Part shown: piece after piece, positions 15,334 to 22,287 of the stretch
Layout: each line of letters begins with the position of its first letter
How positions within the stretch are numbered: the first letter of the stretch is position 1
Origin: OPU3-GD-OMZ sp964515235
Lineage (GTDB): Bacteria; Pseudomonadota; Gammaproteobacteria; Methylococcales; Methylomonadaceae
Assembly: GCA_964515235.1 (NCBI GenBank)
Contig: CAZEVO010000030.1
Location: forward strand, 1-22,287
Direction of reading: 5' to 3'
Length of the DNA stretch: 22,287 nt
Made by a program: the position numbers and the translations under genes
Notes under the pieces: generated by a model
What the model saw: only the letters and a program-made list of their open reading frames with translations
Told to the model about the DNA's origin: nothing
Databases searched by the model: none

Positions 15334-16130
15334 GTCTAAGTCAGACTGAAAAGCTGTTATCGATTATGGCCCAATTGCGTGACCCGTCAACGGGTTGCGC
15401 TTGGGATCAGAAACAAAGTTTTGAGAGTTTAATTCCCTATACTCTAGAAGAAGCCTATGAGGTTGCTGATGCCATTGAGCGAGGGGATAACGAGGATTTA
15501 AAAAGTGAGTTGGGTGATTTATTGCTACAAGTCGTTTTTTACGCTCAGATTGCTAAAGAGAAAAAACTATTTGATTTTGAACAGGTAGCTACGTCTATAA
15601 CCGAAAAACTAATACGGCGCCATCCTCATGTTTTTTCTAATATCACTTATAACAGTGATGTTGCTCGTCAGAAGGCTTGGGAAGAGGCTAAGGCGCTTGA
15701 ACGCAAAGAAAAGAAAGGAACTGAATCAACTCGTATTTTATCGGGATTGACTAAAAACCTACCGGCTCTGGTTGCGTGTGAAAAGACTCAAGATCGTGCT
15801 GCTGCACAAGGCTTTGACTGGAAAGAGACAGCGCCGGTGTTTGATAAGGTCTTAGAAGAGTTATCCGAAGTAAAAGAAGCCTGGCTTTCAGGCGATCAAG
15901 ATCACACCGAAGAAGAAGTTGGTGATTTATTATTAGTCGTGGTTAATCTAGCTCGTCACCTTAAAGTCAATCCTGAAATGGCGTTGAGAAAAGGGACCGA
16001 TAAGTTTACACAGCGGTTTAATTTTGTTGAGCAACAAGTCTTGAATTCGGGTCGAGTCATGACCGATTGTGCACTTGAAGAGCTTGATGTTTATTGGGAT
16101 GAAGCTAAAAAGGTCTTAAAACAAGCGTAA
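15330..16130 (+). CDS. mazG: Nucleoside triphosphate pyrophosphohydrolase MazG
   Basis: This 266-residue protein has the two-domain MazG architecture and almost the length of the E. coli enzyme. The first all-alpha domain shows GCAWDQKQSFESL, then EEAYEVADAI (E40, E41, E44) and SELGDLLLQVVF (E60, D63), the metal-binding EExxE...ExxD set. The second domain repeats this with LSEVKEAW and EEEVGDLLLVVVNLARH. The enzyme hydrolyses (d)NTPs to NMP and pyrophosphate and is thought to clear aberrant nucleotides and affect ppGpp responses. The start is a TTG whose last two bases are part of the upstream kinase stop (15330-15333), so translation probably re-initiates from that gene. Kinase and MazG together suggest a nucleotide-housekeeping pair. 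Confidence 0.94.
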   Translation: MSLSQTEKLLSIMAQLRDPSTGCAWDQKQSFESLIPYTLEEAYEVADAIERGDNEDLKSELGDLLLQVVFYAQIAKEKKLFDFEQVATSITEKLIRRHPHVFSNITYNSDVARQKAWEEAKALERKEKKGTESTRILSGLTKNLPALVACEKTQDRAAAQGFDWKETAPVFDKVLEELSEVKEAWLSGDQDHTEEEVGDLLLVVVNLARHLKVNPEMALRKGTDKFTQRFNFVEQQVLNSGRVMTDCALEELDVYWDEAKKVLKQA

Positions 16131-16152
16131 GTGATTCCTGGTAGATATTGTT

Positions 16153-16698
16153 TTATTCTTTAACGGGCCGTTTGTCCAGTTTTCGTTGTAAGGTTCTTCT
16201 GTGCATGTTTAAGGCGCGGGCAGCAGCCGAAATATTTCCGTTGTTTTCCATAAGGACTTTTTGTAAATGTTCCCATTCTAAGCGTTTTACAGAGAGTGGA
16301 TTGTCGTTGATGGCTGCTGTGGAATCGCCATCATTTTTATTTAAGGCTTTAACAATCTCATCGGCATGAGCAGGTTTAGTTAGATATTGAGTTGCGCCAA
16401 GTTTTATGGCTTCGACAGCGGTGGCAATACTGGCAAAACCCGTTAACATGGCAATGCGTGTATTCGCATCTATTTCAATCAGTTTTTTGACCAGTTCTAG
16501 GCCTGATTCATGACCAATACGCAAATCAATAACTGCATATTCAGGAGATTGTTCTTCTGCCAGCGTTAAGCCTGAGGCAATGTCATAAGCGACGACAACA
16601 TCAAAATTACGCTTTTGAAGCGCTTGGGCTAAGACCATGCAAAAAATTTGATCGTCATCAACGAGTAATAAACGTGGTGTTTCTATGATGGATTCCAT
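16153..16698 (-). CDS. regA: Redox response regulator RegA/PrrA family
   Basis: The 181-residue protein has an N-terminal receiver domain with the acidic pocket VDDD (13-16), the phosphoacceptor Asp58 in VIDLRIG, Thr86 in MLTGFAS and Lys108 in LTKPA. A short C-terminal Fis-type helix-turn-helix follows: NNGNISAAARALNMHRRTLQ runs into RKLDKRP. This small receiver-plus-Fis layout is that of RegA/PrrA/ActR, global regulators of respiration and carbon or nitrogen metabolism in proteobacteria. It lies 12 bases downstream of the regB gene, the reverse of the usual split arrangement in purple bacteria, where senC often intervenes. It converges on mazG with only 22 bases between stops and no clear terminator. 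Confidence 0.92.
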   Translation of the reverse strand: MESIIETPRLLLVDDDQIFCMVLAQALQKRNFDVVVAYDIASGLTLAEEQSPEYAVIDLRIGHESGLELVKKLIEIDANTRIAMLTGFASIATAVEAIKLGATQYLTKPAHADEIVKALNKNDGDSTAAINDNPLSVKRLEWEHLQKVLMENNGNISAAARALNMHRRTLQRKLDKRPVKE

Positions 16699-16710
16699 GG
16701 GTATTATCTT

Positions 16711-18060
16711 TTAGTCAGTTGGTCTAGATTGAGTGATTAATGGCAAAGTCATTTCTGTACAAGCTCCTCCATTAGGCACATTATAAATGTCAATGTCGCC
16801 TCCGAGTCGATTAATAGAGGCATAAGTTAAAAATAAGCCGACACCGAGCCCTTGGTTTTCGGTTGATATGGGTTCTTTACCGACTTGGGCTAAAATTTCA
16901 GGTTTAAAACCGGCACCATAGTCTTTTATTTTAAGGTTTAGCCATTGTGAGTCCCATTTTGCAATAAAGTCAATGCCGTGAATAGGGTTAGTTTCTCGTG
17001 CAGCATTATTAAGAATATTGATAATGGAATGGATGAGAGTGCGGTCGGCAATAATCTGGCAGGTTTGGGAGTGATCTGGGGTAATCATTAAATTGAGTTT
17101 GATACTGGGTTGCTGACTACGCCAAACGGTTAGGAGTTCATCTAAGTAAGTGGAAATTTCCATGATTTTTCCTGATTCTGCACGCATTTCACCACCAGAA
17201 GCAGACATTACTGATAAGGCTTTTTTACAACGATTAATTTGCTCTTGTATGAGTTGCATTTTCTCAAAGAGGTCGGTGTCGTTTTGTCCTTGTTGTTCTT
17301 GTTTAATTTCGTGAGTAATAATCGCCATGGTTCCTAAGGGAGTCCCCATGTCATGTGCAGCACTGGCTGCCAGTGTTCCTAACGCAATAACACGCTCGTC
17401 ACGCAGTGCATTTTCGCGGGCTTCGGAGAGTTTTCGTTCTCGTTCACGTAAGGTTTTAGCCATACTGACTACAAAATAGGCGACTAAGGAGGCGCAAAAA
17501 ATGAAACCGATCCACATGCCAAATACTTTAGTACTAAAAAAGGCAGCACTACTGTTAAAAGGGGGGGTAATAAATTTTTCGCCCTGCGGGTTAAAGGTAA
17601 AGGTTTCCTCGCCAATTTTTGGTAATGGTATGTTATAGACAATGAGTAGTGTGTAGAGTGATGTGGTTAATAACATCATGTACCAGGTATATATTTGCGG
17701 TAACGTAATCGCGGTGATAATGAGAGGGAGTAAGAATAACCAGATGATCGGATTAGATGCACCACCGGTTAAATAAAGAATTAGAGCAAGACTGATGACA
17801 TCAATGGCTAAATGAGCAAAAATTTCGAGTTCTGTAACGGGTATCGTATACCGTAACCGGAACCAGGTATACAAATTGAATGACCCTAAAGCGATAATGA
17901 CTAAAGATAGTGATTTGTGTGGAATGGCGACGTGAAGTGCGAAAACAGAAATAAAAACCGTAAATAAGGCACCAAAGATGACAAAATTACGAATAATAAA
18001 GAGCCAACTTAGGTTCTCACGAATCGAAACAGGAGTCCGATCTAGGCGGAAATTTTGCAT
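16711..18060 (-). CDS. regB: Redox sensor histidine kinase RegB/PrrB family
   Basis: This is a 449-residue membrane kinase. The N-terminal half has about six hydrophobic helices (residues 20-200). It contains GGASNPI (99-105), the quinone-sensing signature known from RegB. The dimerisation/phosphorylation box reads AAHDMGTPLGT (His236); classic RegB has AHELGTPLA. The redox-active cysteine of the family is kept in INRCKKAL (Cys278). The ATPase part shows NNAAR (from N351), DYGAGF (380-385) and GLGVGLFL (404-411). It should phosphorylate the RegA-like regulator encoded 12 bases downstream in answer to the quinone pool and thiol state. A small palindrome TTCAC-G-GTGAA (18154-18164) lies about 95 bases before the start and might be a control site. 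Confidence 0.92.
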   Translation of the reverse strand: MQNFRLDRTPVSIRENLSWLFIIRNFVIFGALFTVFISVFALHVAIPHKSLSLVIIALGSFNLYTWFRLRYTIPVTELEIFAHLAIDVISLALILYLTGGASNPIIWLFLLPLIITAITLPQIYTWYMMLLTTSLYTLLIVYNIPLPKIGEETFTFNPQGEKFITPPFNSSAAFFSTKVFGMWIGFIFCASLVAYFVVSMAKTLRERERKLSEARENALRDERVIALGTLAASAAHDMGTPLGTMAIITHEIKQEQQGQNDTDLFEKMQLIQEQINRCKKALSVMSASGGEMRAESGKIMEISTYLDELLTVWRSQQPSIKLNLMITPDHSQTCQIIADRTLIHSIINILNNAARETNPIHGIDFIAKWDSQWLNLKIKDYGAGFKPEILAQVGKEPISTENQGLGVGLFLTYASINRLGGDIDIYNVPNGGACTEMTLPLITQSRPTD

Positions 18061-18195
18061 AGGCTTGATTGGTTATTGCGGGTTATGACCCTTTTAATTT
18101 CAAAAAAATGGGTGGATGGGGAAGACTGATTTTCAAAAATAACATAGTTTCTTTTCACGGTGAAGGTGTTTGCAATTAAAATTCTGATTTTGATG
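18061..18195. other. Spacer between msrA and regB
   Basis: This 135-base gap separates two minus-strand genes. It holds the palindrome TTCAC-G-GTGAA at 18154-18164 and no gene. No convincing sigma-70 promoter for regB is visible, so regB may be reached by read-through from msrA or use a regulated promoter. Confidence 0.3.
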
Positions 18196-18819
18196 CTAAT
18201 TAAAACTGACGTTTAGCCCTTCTAAACTACAGTAACCATGAGGGTTTTTGGCTAAATATTGTTGGTGTTCTTGTTCAGCGTAGTAGAAGGTAGGGGCGGG
18301 TGTTATTTCAGTAGTGATCGGTACGGTGATGCCGGCTTGAGAAAGTCGGTGTTGGTAGTGAGTTCTACTGTCTTCGGCTAGGTTGTGTTGTGAAAGGTTG
18401 TGGGTAAAAATAACAGATCGGTATTGTGTGCCAATATCATTGCCTTGGCGCATTCCTTGGGTGGGGTTATGGTTTTCCCAAAAAAGCGTTAATAGTTGCT
18501 GGTAGTTAATCTTTTTAGAGTTAAAAATGACGCGAACGACTTCAGCATGCCCGGTCTGGCCGCTGCATAGATCGGTATAGGTTGGGTTAGAGGTCAGGCC
18601 ACCGGCATAACCTACTGCGGTGATAAAGACACCTTGCTGCTGCCAAAATAGTCGTTCAGCCCCCCAAAAACAACCTAAACCAAATAGCGCATAGTCTAAT
18701 GTTTCTGGGAATGGTGGTTTTAAGCAGCGTCCCGTAATAATATGGTTAGCTGTTATGGGCATTTCATCGGTAGAGTTTTGCATCACATTTATCTGACCTG
18801 ATTTATGGATTGGATTCAT
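18196..18819 (-). CDS. msrA: Peptide-methionine (S)-S-oxide reductase MsrA
   Basis: The 207-residue protein repairs the S form of methionine sulfoxide in proteins and free methionine with thioredoxin as reductant. The catalytic block is FGLGCFWGAERLF with nucleophile Cys50. Other family marks are VGYAGGLTSNPTYTDLCSGQTGHAE, FWENHNPTQ, GNDIGTQYRS and YYAEQEHQQYL. The resolving Cys is in NPHGYC near the C-terminus (C197). An N-terminal extension of about 40 residues without an obvious signal peptide precedes the core. Start choice is open: ATG 18819, or the in-frame ATG at 18783 giving MQNSTDEM. No msrB is next to it. It diverges from hslO across 68 bases, placing two oxidative-damage proteins back to back. 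Confidence 0.95.
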   Translation of the reverse strand: MNPIHKSGQINVMQNSTDEMPITANHIITGRCLKPPFPETLDYALFGLGCFWGAERLFWQQQGVFITAVGYAGGLTSNPTYTDLCSGQTGHAEVVRVIFNSKKINYQQLLTLFWENHNPTQGMRQGNDIGTQYRSVIFTHNLSQHNLAEDSRTHYQHRLSQAGITVPITTEITPAPTFYYAEQEHQQYLAKNPHGYCSLEGLNVSFN

Positions 18820-18848
18820 CGACTAGTTTTTTGTTTTTAGTTATGCTT

Positions 18849-18854
18849 TATAAT
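18849..18854 (+). promoter_or_regulatory. Candidate -10 box of the hslO operon
   Basis: TATAAT stands 33 bases before the hslO ATG in the 68-base divergent spacer. T-rich sequence upstream offers only weak -35 matches (for example TTTTTG at 18828-18833, 15-base spacer). Confidence 0.45.
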
Positions 18855-18887
18855 ATCAGTTTATCTCGTGGCTAAATAATTTTCAAA

Positions 18888-19751
18888 ATGACTGATCAAG
18901 ATACCCTACGCCGTTTTATTTTCGAGCAGGCAGGCGTTCGTGGCGAATGGATTAAATTAACTGATAGTTGGCAAGCAGTAACGGCCAACCATGATTACCC
19001 GACTCTAGTTCAAGAGCAACTTGGGCATGCAATTGGAGCAGCTACGCTGTTAGCAGCAACGATTAAATTTAACGGTGCACTGGTTTTACAAGCACAAGGT
19101 GAAGGGCCTCTTAAAACAGTTGTGGCCCAGTGTACCCATGAGCGTTGTATTCGAGGTTTAGCCCGCTACAGTGAACCTTTAGTTTCAGGTGAACTTTCTA
19201 AATTGTATGGGGAAGGGCAACTTGTACTGACGATTGAGACAGACCGTAAGCAACCATATCAAGGTATTGTGGCGCTCGAAGGGGATCATTTAGCACAAGC
19301 CATCGAGAATTATTATCAGCAGTCGGAGCAATTACCGACTCGGCTTTGGTTATTTGTTAATGAAACAACAGTGAGTGGCTTGTTTCTACAGGCATTACCA
19401 GAGTCATCAGGCGCCGACTGGGAACGAATTGTTATGTTGGCTGATACGATTAGTGCTGAGGAATTACTTGATCTATCATGTGAAGCAGTTTTACATCGAT
19501 TGTTTCATGAGGAAACAGTACGATTATTTAAGGCAGACCCTGTGCAGTTTAAGTGCAGTTGTTCAAATCGAAAAATTGAACGAACTTTAAAAAGTTTAGG
19601 GCGAGCCTCGTTAGAGGAAATTCTAGAAGAACACGATGATATTAAAGTTGATTGTGAGTTCTGTAATCAGAAATATAGCTTTGATCGTGTCGATCTAGAA
19701 CGAATATTAGTGACTGAAATTGACCTTGGAACCTCAAAAATAAGTCACTAA
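18888..19751 (+). CDS. hslO: Hsp33 redox-regulated chaperone
   Basis: This 287-residue cytoplasmic holdase is switched on by oxidation and heat. The N-terminal substrate-binding domain includes GHAIGAATLLAATIKF and RCIRGLARY. The C-terminal redox switch has the zinc-binding pattern CSC (C223, C225) and CEFC (C256, C259) that defines the family. Length and both motifs are normal, so it should be functional. The stop codon TAA shares its last A with the ATG of the next gene, so the downstream lipoprotein is translationally coupled. Its place opposite msrA and near regBA fits a local redox-stress neighbourhood. Confidence 0.96.
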   Translation: MTDQDTLRRFIFEQAGVRGEWIKLTDSWQAVTANHDYPTLVQEQLGHAIGAATLLAATIKFNGALVLQAQGEGPLKTVVAQCTHERCIRGLARYSEPLVSGELSKLYGEGQLVLTIETDRKQPYQGIVALEGDHLAQAIENYYQQSEQLPTRLWLFVNETTVSGLFLQALPESSGADWERIVMLADTISAEELLDLSCEAVLHRLFHEETVRLFKADPVQFKCSCSNRKIERTLKSLGRASLEEILEEHDDIKVDCEFCNQKYSFDRVDLERILVTEIDLGTSKISH

Positions 19752-20503
19752 TGCTGAAGAGCATAATCAGGTTGATGCCTAGAGTGTTATTGGTTTTAGT
19801 GTTGCTCAGTAGTTTGACCGGTTGTGTCTGGTGGCGGTTGTACCAAGTGTATAACCAGATGGCAGAATTTGATATAAATTTTTCTGTACAAGTTGAAGAA
19901 TCATTTACCTTACGATTTCATGATCCTGTCGTTTATAGTGAGGACTTTGTTTTTCTGGCCAAGTTACAACCGAGTTCGAAAATCGAAGAGGGAGGTGTTC
20001 AGCGTTGGCAATACAATTTTAGAAAAGTTGATCTTAATAATCAGCCGCTTAGTCCAAATGTTGACTTTACTTGGAGCTTATTTTTTAATCATAATAACCG
20101 TCTTGTAGCTGCAGCATTATCACCGATCTTTTTAAAAATAGTGCCGCCGGCCTTTCTCGAGGCTTCGATTCGTTCGATAGCGGGTGCAGCTATTAATGCA
20201 ACAGACCGACAATTAAAAGCGGATGTTTCTAAACTGGCTAAAATAACCGTCCCTTTACCCTCAAAAAATACTATTTTGGCTGTTTTAGGTGCCCCGATCA
20301 TGCGTGAAAAATCACTAATGGGTGAGGTATTGAGTTTCAGGTTTTTACTAGCAAGTCCTGATATTGAGCACGGGTATGAATCACGGGCTATTTCTACTGT
20401 CAAATTAACCTTTGATTCTATTACACAAGAGTTATTACGAATGTCCGGCCGTTTTGCAGGCCTTAAAATTGCGATTAATTATCAGAAGTTAGTTAGATTA
20501 TAA
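19751..20503 (+). CDS. Putative lipoprotein of unknown function in the hslO-cysQ operon
   Basis: The 250-residue protein starts with a lipoprotein signal: positively charged N-terminus, hydrophobic core (11-21) and lipobox LTGC with the modified Cys at 25. The residue after the Cys is Val, not Asp, so outer-membrane sorting would be expected. The mature part is mostly beta-prone (for example FDINFSVQVEESFTLRFHDPVV). It has an amphipathic stretch, PPAFLEASIRSIAGAAINAT, near 137-156 and a late segment SLMGEVLSFRFLLASPD. I do not recognise the family. It overlaps hslO by one base and is followed after one base by cysQ, so it is made with both. Translation coupling implies a fixed expression ratio, but no function can be inferred beyond an envelope location. 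Confidence 0.8.
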   Translation: MLKSIIRLMPRVLLVLVLLSSLTGCVWWRLYQVYNQMAEFDINFSVQVEESFTLRFHDPVVYSEDFVFLAKLQPSSKIEEGGVQRWQYNFRKVDLNNQPLSPNVDFTWSLFFNHNNRLVAAALSPIFLKIVPPAFLEASIRSIAGAAINATDRQLKADVSKLAKITVPLPSKNTILAVLGAPIMREKSLMGEVLSFRFLLASPDIEHGYESRAISTVKLTFDSITQELLRMSGRFAGLKIAINYQKLVRL

Positions 20504-20504
20504 A

Positions 20505-21266
20505 ATGTTTGAAACTGTAAACCTCGATGTGATTACTGAGATTGCCAGAAAAGCCGGAGATATTACTTTAGCTTGGTATCAAAAAGAAATAGAGGTTGAT
20601 TACAAAGTTGATCAATCGCCAATCACATCGGCTGATTTAGCAGCGAATCAATATATCTGCCAGACTTTACGTGAATGCTATCCTGATATTCCGTTGTTAT
20701 CGGAAGAAAGTAAATCAGTGCTTTATAGTGAGCGGGTCGACTGGACAACTTTTTTTCTGATTGACCCCATTGATGGCACGAAAGAGTTTATTAATCACAG
20801 CGACCAATTTACCGTTAATATTGCCTTGATTTATTGTGGAGTTCCAGTGCTTGGGGTTGTTTATGCTCCTGCTTTAGATGCGATGTATACAGCTTGCCAG
20901 GGGCAAGGGGCTTTCAAAAATGGACAACAGTTACCTTTCAAGAACAATAAAAATCCAGAGGTTTCATTAACTGTTGTTGCCAGTAAAAATCATTTATCTG
21001 TTGAAACTGAACAGTTCATCAATGATCTGACAGCAAGAACTGAAAAAGTAACAATGAAGGCGATAGGCAGTTCGTTGAAGTTGTGCTTAGTTGCTACAGG
21101 TGAGGCTGACTTGTATCCTCGCTTAGGTCCTACGATGGAGTGGGATACGGCTGCGGCGCATGCTATTGTGTCGGCAGCTGGGAAACAAGTTTTGCAATTT
21201 GGCACCGATAAACCGTTGGTTTACAACAAGGCTAATTTATTAAATCCATGGTTTATCGTGCAATAA
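20505..21266 (+). CDS. cysQ: 3'(2'),5'-bisphosphate nucleotidase CysQ
   Basis: The 253-residue protein belongs to the inositol monophosphatase superfamily. It shows the metal-binding residues in LLSEES (E67, E68), the signature LIDPIDGTKEFI (DPIDGT at 87-92), and the second motif MEWDTAAAHAI (W213, D214). The text TKEFINHSDQFTVNIALI is typical of CysQ, not of inositol phosphatases. It removes phosphate from 3'-phosphoadenosine 5'-phosphate, the by-product of sulfate assimilation and carrier-protein transfer, at the inner membrane or cytoplasm. ATG 20505 follows the lipoprotein stop by one base. No T-tailed terminator follows the stop; the long hairpin at 21399-21446 is the only strong structure before the convergent H-NS-like gene. 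Confidence 0.95.
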   Translation: MFETVNLDVITEIARKAGDITLAWYQKEIEVDYKVDQSPITSADLAANQYICQTLRECYPDIPLLSEESKSVLYSERVDWTTFFLIDPIDGTKEFINHSDQFTVNIALIYCGVPVLGVVYAPALDAMYTACQGQGAFKNGQQLPFKNNKNPEVSLTVVASKNHLSVETEQFINDLTARTEKVTMKAIGSSLKLCLVATGEADLYPRLGPTMEWDTAAAHAIVSAAGKQVLQFGTDKPLVYNKANLLNPWFIVQ

Positions 21267-21398
21267 TAATCGTGGTAAGTTTTATTATTTATTTTTATGA
21301 AAGAGGTATTGATTTATTTATCATGCCGAACTATTTGGTGAATATAGTAATATCTTAGGTTGCAATAAAAAAGTTCTTTAGGTCTTTTGTAGATGTGG

Positions 21399-21446
21399 AT
21401 TAAGGCATAGTTATAAAGATTTTCACTTTATTTAACATGCCTTGGT
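21399..21446. repeat. Long imperfect hairpin between convergent cysQ and the H-NS-like gene
   Basis: AAGGCAT (21402-21408) pairs with ATGCCTT (21437-21443). Inside, GTT (21410-21412) pairs with AAC (21434-21436) and ATAAAG (21413-21418) with CTTTAT (21426-21431) around a 7-base loop, leaving bulges of one A and two T. Two G-U pairs and one A-U pair extend the base, for about 19 pairs. It lacks a T-tract on either side. Confidence 0.6.
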
Positions 21447-21530
21447 GAGGTATCTGTTGGAATGAAAACCAGTTAGAAATTAAGTTGTTGGTTTGAATAG
21501 CACTGATTGCTTGACCAAAATAACAGTATT

Positions 21531-21845
21531 TTAGACTTCTAAATCTGTTTTGTTGTAACCACTGTCCAGTAACGTTTGCATCCATTTAGGCGTTAACCCC
21601 CGTCCAGACCATGTTTGACTTGAGTTTTGTGGATTACGGTATTTAGCAGCAATTTTAGCATTCTTGCTAGGGTGTTTCTTAGAGTCGTCTTTAATTTCTA
21701 CGGTAAGGTTAATCGAAGCGGCGAGTGCTTTAATCTGAGCAATTACTTCTTTGCGTTTGGTGTTTTTCTTTTCAATCAGTGTTTTCTGGGCTTGTTCTAT
21801 AAGTGATTCTAATTCATCTTCAGAAAGATCATTATACTCTGTCAT
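21531..21845 (-). CDS. H-NS family nucleoid-associated protein
   Basis: The 104-residue protein has the two-part H-NS plan. An N-terminal helix rich in Glu, Lys and Leu (residues about 6-45) should form the dimerising coiled coil. A basic linker (DDSKKHPSKNAK) leads to the C-terminal DNA-binding domain with KYRNPQNSSQTWSGRGLTPKW. The minor-groove hook SGRG is present, but the residue after it is Leu, where many relatives have a second Arg. Proteins of this group coat AT-rich DNA and silence genes. The start is supported by AAGGAT about six bases upstream. It is convergent to cysQ and faces an AT-rich upstream region it could bind itself. Confidence 0.92.
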   Translation of the reverse strand: MTEYNDLSEDELESLIEQAQKTLIEKKNTKRKEVIAQIKALAASINLTVEIKDDSKKHPSKNAKIAAKYRNPQNSSQTWSGRGLTPKWMQTLLDSGYNKTDLEV

Positions 21846-21873
21846 AATTGTATCCTTATTAATAATAAATTCT

Positions 21874-21879
21874 ATTATA
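21874..21879 (-). promoter_or_regulatory. Candidate -10 box of the H-NS-like gene
   Basis: The complement reads TATAAT, with TTTCCA 17 bases upstream (complement of 21897-21902) as a moderate -35. The predicted leader is only about 20 bases and includes the ribosome site AAGGAT. Confidence 0.5.
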
Positions 21880-22065
21880 TAAATGCTTTATCTAAATGGA
21901 AAGTTATTAATAGTATTGACGGTTGACTAAACTCTAGGCTAGGTGAATTTCCTTGTAGGGGGATAATAATAGGTACTTGAAGAATAAGTCAATAGAGTTT
22001 TTATATCGATTTATATTTTAGAGACTTGATGTAAATTAGATTTCTATGACTAAACATATTTTATA

Positions 22066-22087
22066 GTTATATCTAAGTTATATCTAA
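22066..22087. repeat. Exact tandem repeat of GTTATATCTAA (2 copies)
   Basis: The 11-base unit occurs twice back to back, about one helical turn per unit, in very AT-rich DNA about 220 bases upstream of the H-NS-like gene. Confidence 0.7.
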
Positions 22088-22120
22088 TATATAAGGTCTA
22101 TGTTGATCGCCGGAGTAAGT

Positions 22121-22153
22121 GTTAATTTTTTGTAGTTTGGGTTAAAAATTAAC
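22121..22153. repeat. AT-rich inverted repeat
   Basis: GTTAATTTTT (22121-22130) is the exact complement of AAAAATTAAC (22144-22153), with a 13-base loop. A third partial copy, GTTAATT, follows at 22155-22161. Confidence 0.6.
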
Positions 22154-22287
22154 TGTTAATTGTGATATTAAGGGTAGTAAGAAAGAAAAATTTTATCAGG
22201 TAAGTAAGCTAGCAGGGGCTTTATTATAAAGGCAGCCATATTCAATGTGAAGATGAAGTCTAAAGATATTAGGGGACTAATATTTAG

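Larger units (their letters stand above)
21846..22287. other. AT-rich intergenic stretch to the right edge
   Basis: These 442 bases hold no convincing gene. They include the H-NS-like promoter, an exact 11-bp tandem repeat, a 10-bp AT-rich inverted repeat and, near the end, a possible start (ATG 22252 or GTG 22246) reading VKMKSKDIRGLIF off the edge. The last has no clear ribosome site and cannot be judged without the next sequence. Confidence 0.4.

Noticed and set aside
21400..21585. Minus-strand open frame of 61 codons overlapping the end of the H-NS-like gene
   Set aside because: It overlaps the conserved DNA-binding domain in another frame and spans the long hairpin; no start signal is visible.
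1..22287. Mobile elements, CRISPR arrays, tRNA or rRNA genes
   Set aside because: No transposase, integrase, phage gene, regularly spaced repeats or cloverleaf-like sequence was seen on either strand.
22246..22287. A gene beginning at GTG 22246 or ATG 22252 and leaving the right edge
   Set aside because: Only about 12 codons are visible and there is no clear ribosome site, so it is mentioned only within the intergenic entry.

Overview
The window looks like chromosomal DNA of an AT-leaning gammaproteobacterium. The evidence is a RegB/RegA redox two-component pair, Hsp33, MsrA, CysQ, MazG, a CzcA/CusA-class RND pump and a small H-NS-type protein with the TWSGRG DNA-binding motif. A free-living, respiring, methylotroph- or sulfur-oxidiser-like lineage would fit, but the sequence alone does not fix the genus. 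I see no rRNA, tRNA, CRISPR array, transposase, integrase or phage gene. Protein-coding density is high apart from the last ~440 bases.

Layout. (1) 1-3666 is the edge of a surface-polysaccharide locus: a family 2 glycosyltransferase (minus strand, cut by the left edge) diverges from an initiating phosphoglycosyl transferase and a membrane-anchored WbpM/FlaA1-type 4,6-dehydratase. (2) 3848-9617 holds a UDP-glucose-dehydrogenase homologue that has lost its catalytic cysteine and NAD motif, a divergent phosphohexomutase with a strong AGGAGG ribosome site, and a translationally overlapping large FAD/Fe-S D-2-hydroxyacid dehydrogenase. (3) 9665-13750 on the minus strand is an adaptor-plus-pump RND efflux pair with no outer-membrane channel gene beside it. 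(4) 13924-16130 on the plus strand has a lone glycine-cleavage H protein ending in a good intrinsic terminator, then a PfkB-family kinase overlapped by mazG. (5) 16153-18819 on the minus strand holds regA, regB and msrA. (6) 18888-21266 on the plus strand is a tight hslO / unknown lipoprotein / cysQ operon. (7) The window ends with an H-NS-like gene (minus strand) and an AT-rich intergenic stretch with small repeats.

How the genes relate. Region 1 supplies an undecaprenyl-phosphate-linked first sugar and a UDP-4-keto-6-deoxy sugar for glycan assembly. The dehydrogenase-like protein and mutase of region 2 probably belong to the same sugar-nucleotide business, but the first is predicted not to be a working dehydrogenase. 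Regions 5 and 6 cluster redox sensing (RegB/RegA), oxidised-protein repair (MsrA), a redox-activated chaperone (Hsp33) and sulfur-assimilation housekeeping (CysQ).

The strongest candidate for something undescribed is the intact but catalytically stripped UDP-glucose dehydrogenase homologue next to the divergent mutase. Secondary items are the unknown lipoprotein in the hslO operon, a long hairpin between convergent cysQ and the H-NS-like gene, and an exact 11-bp tandem repeat upstream of the latter.
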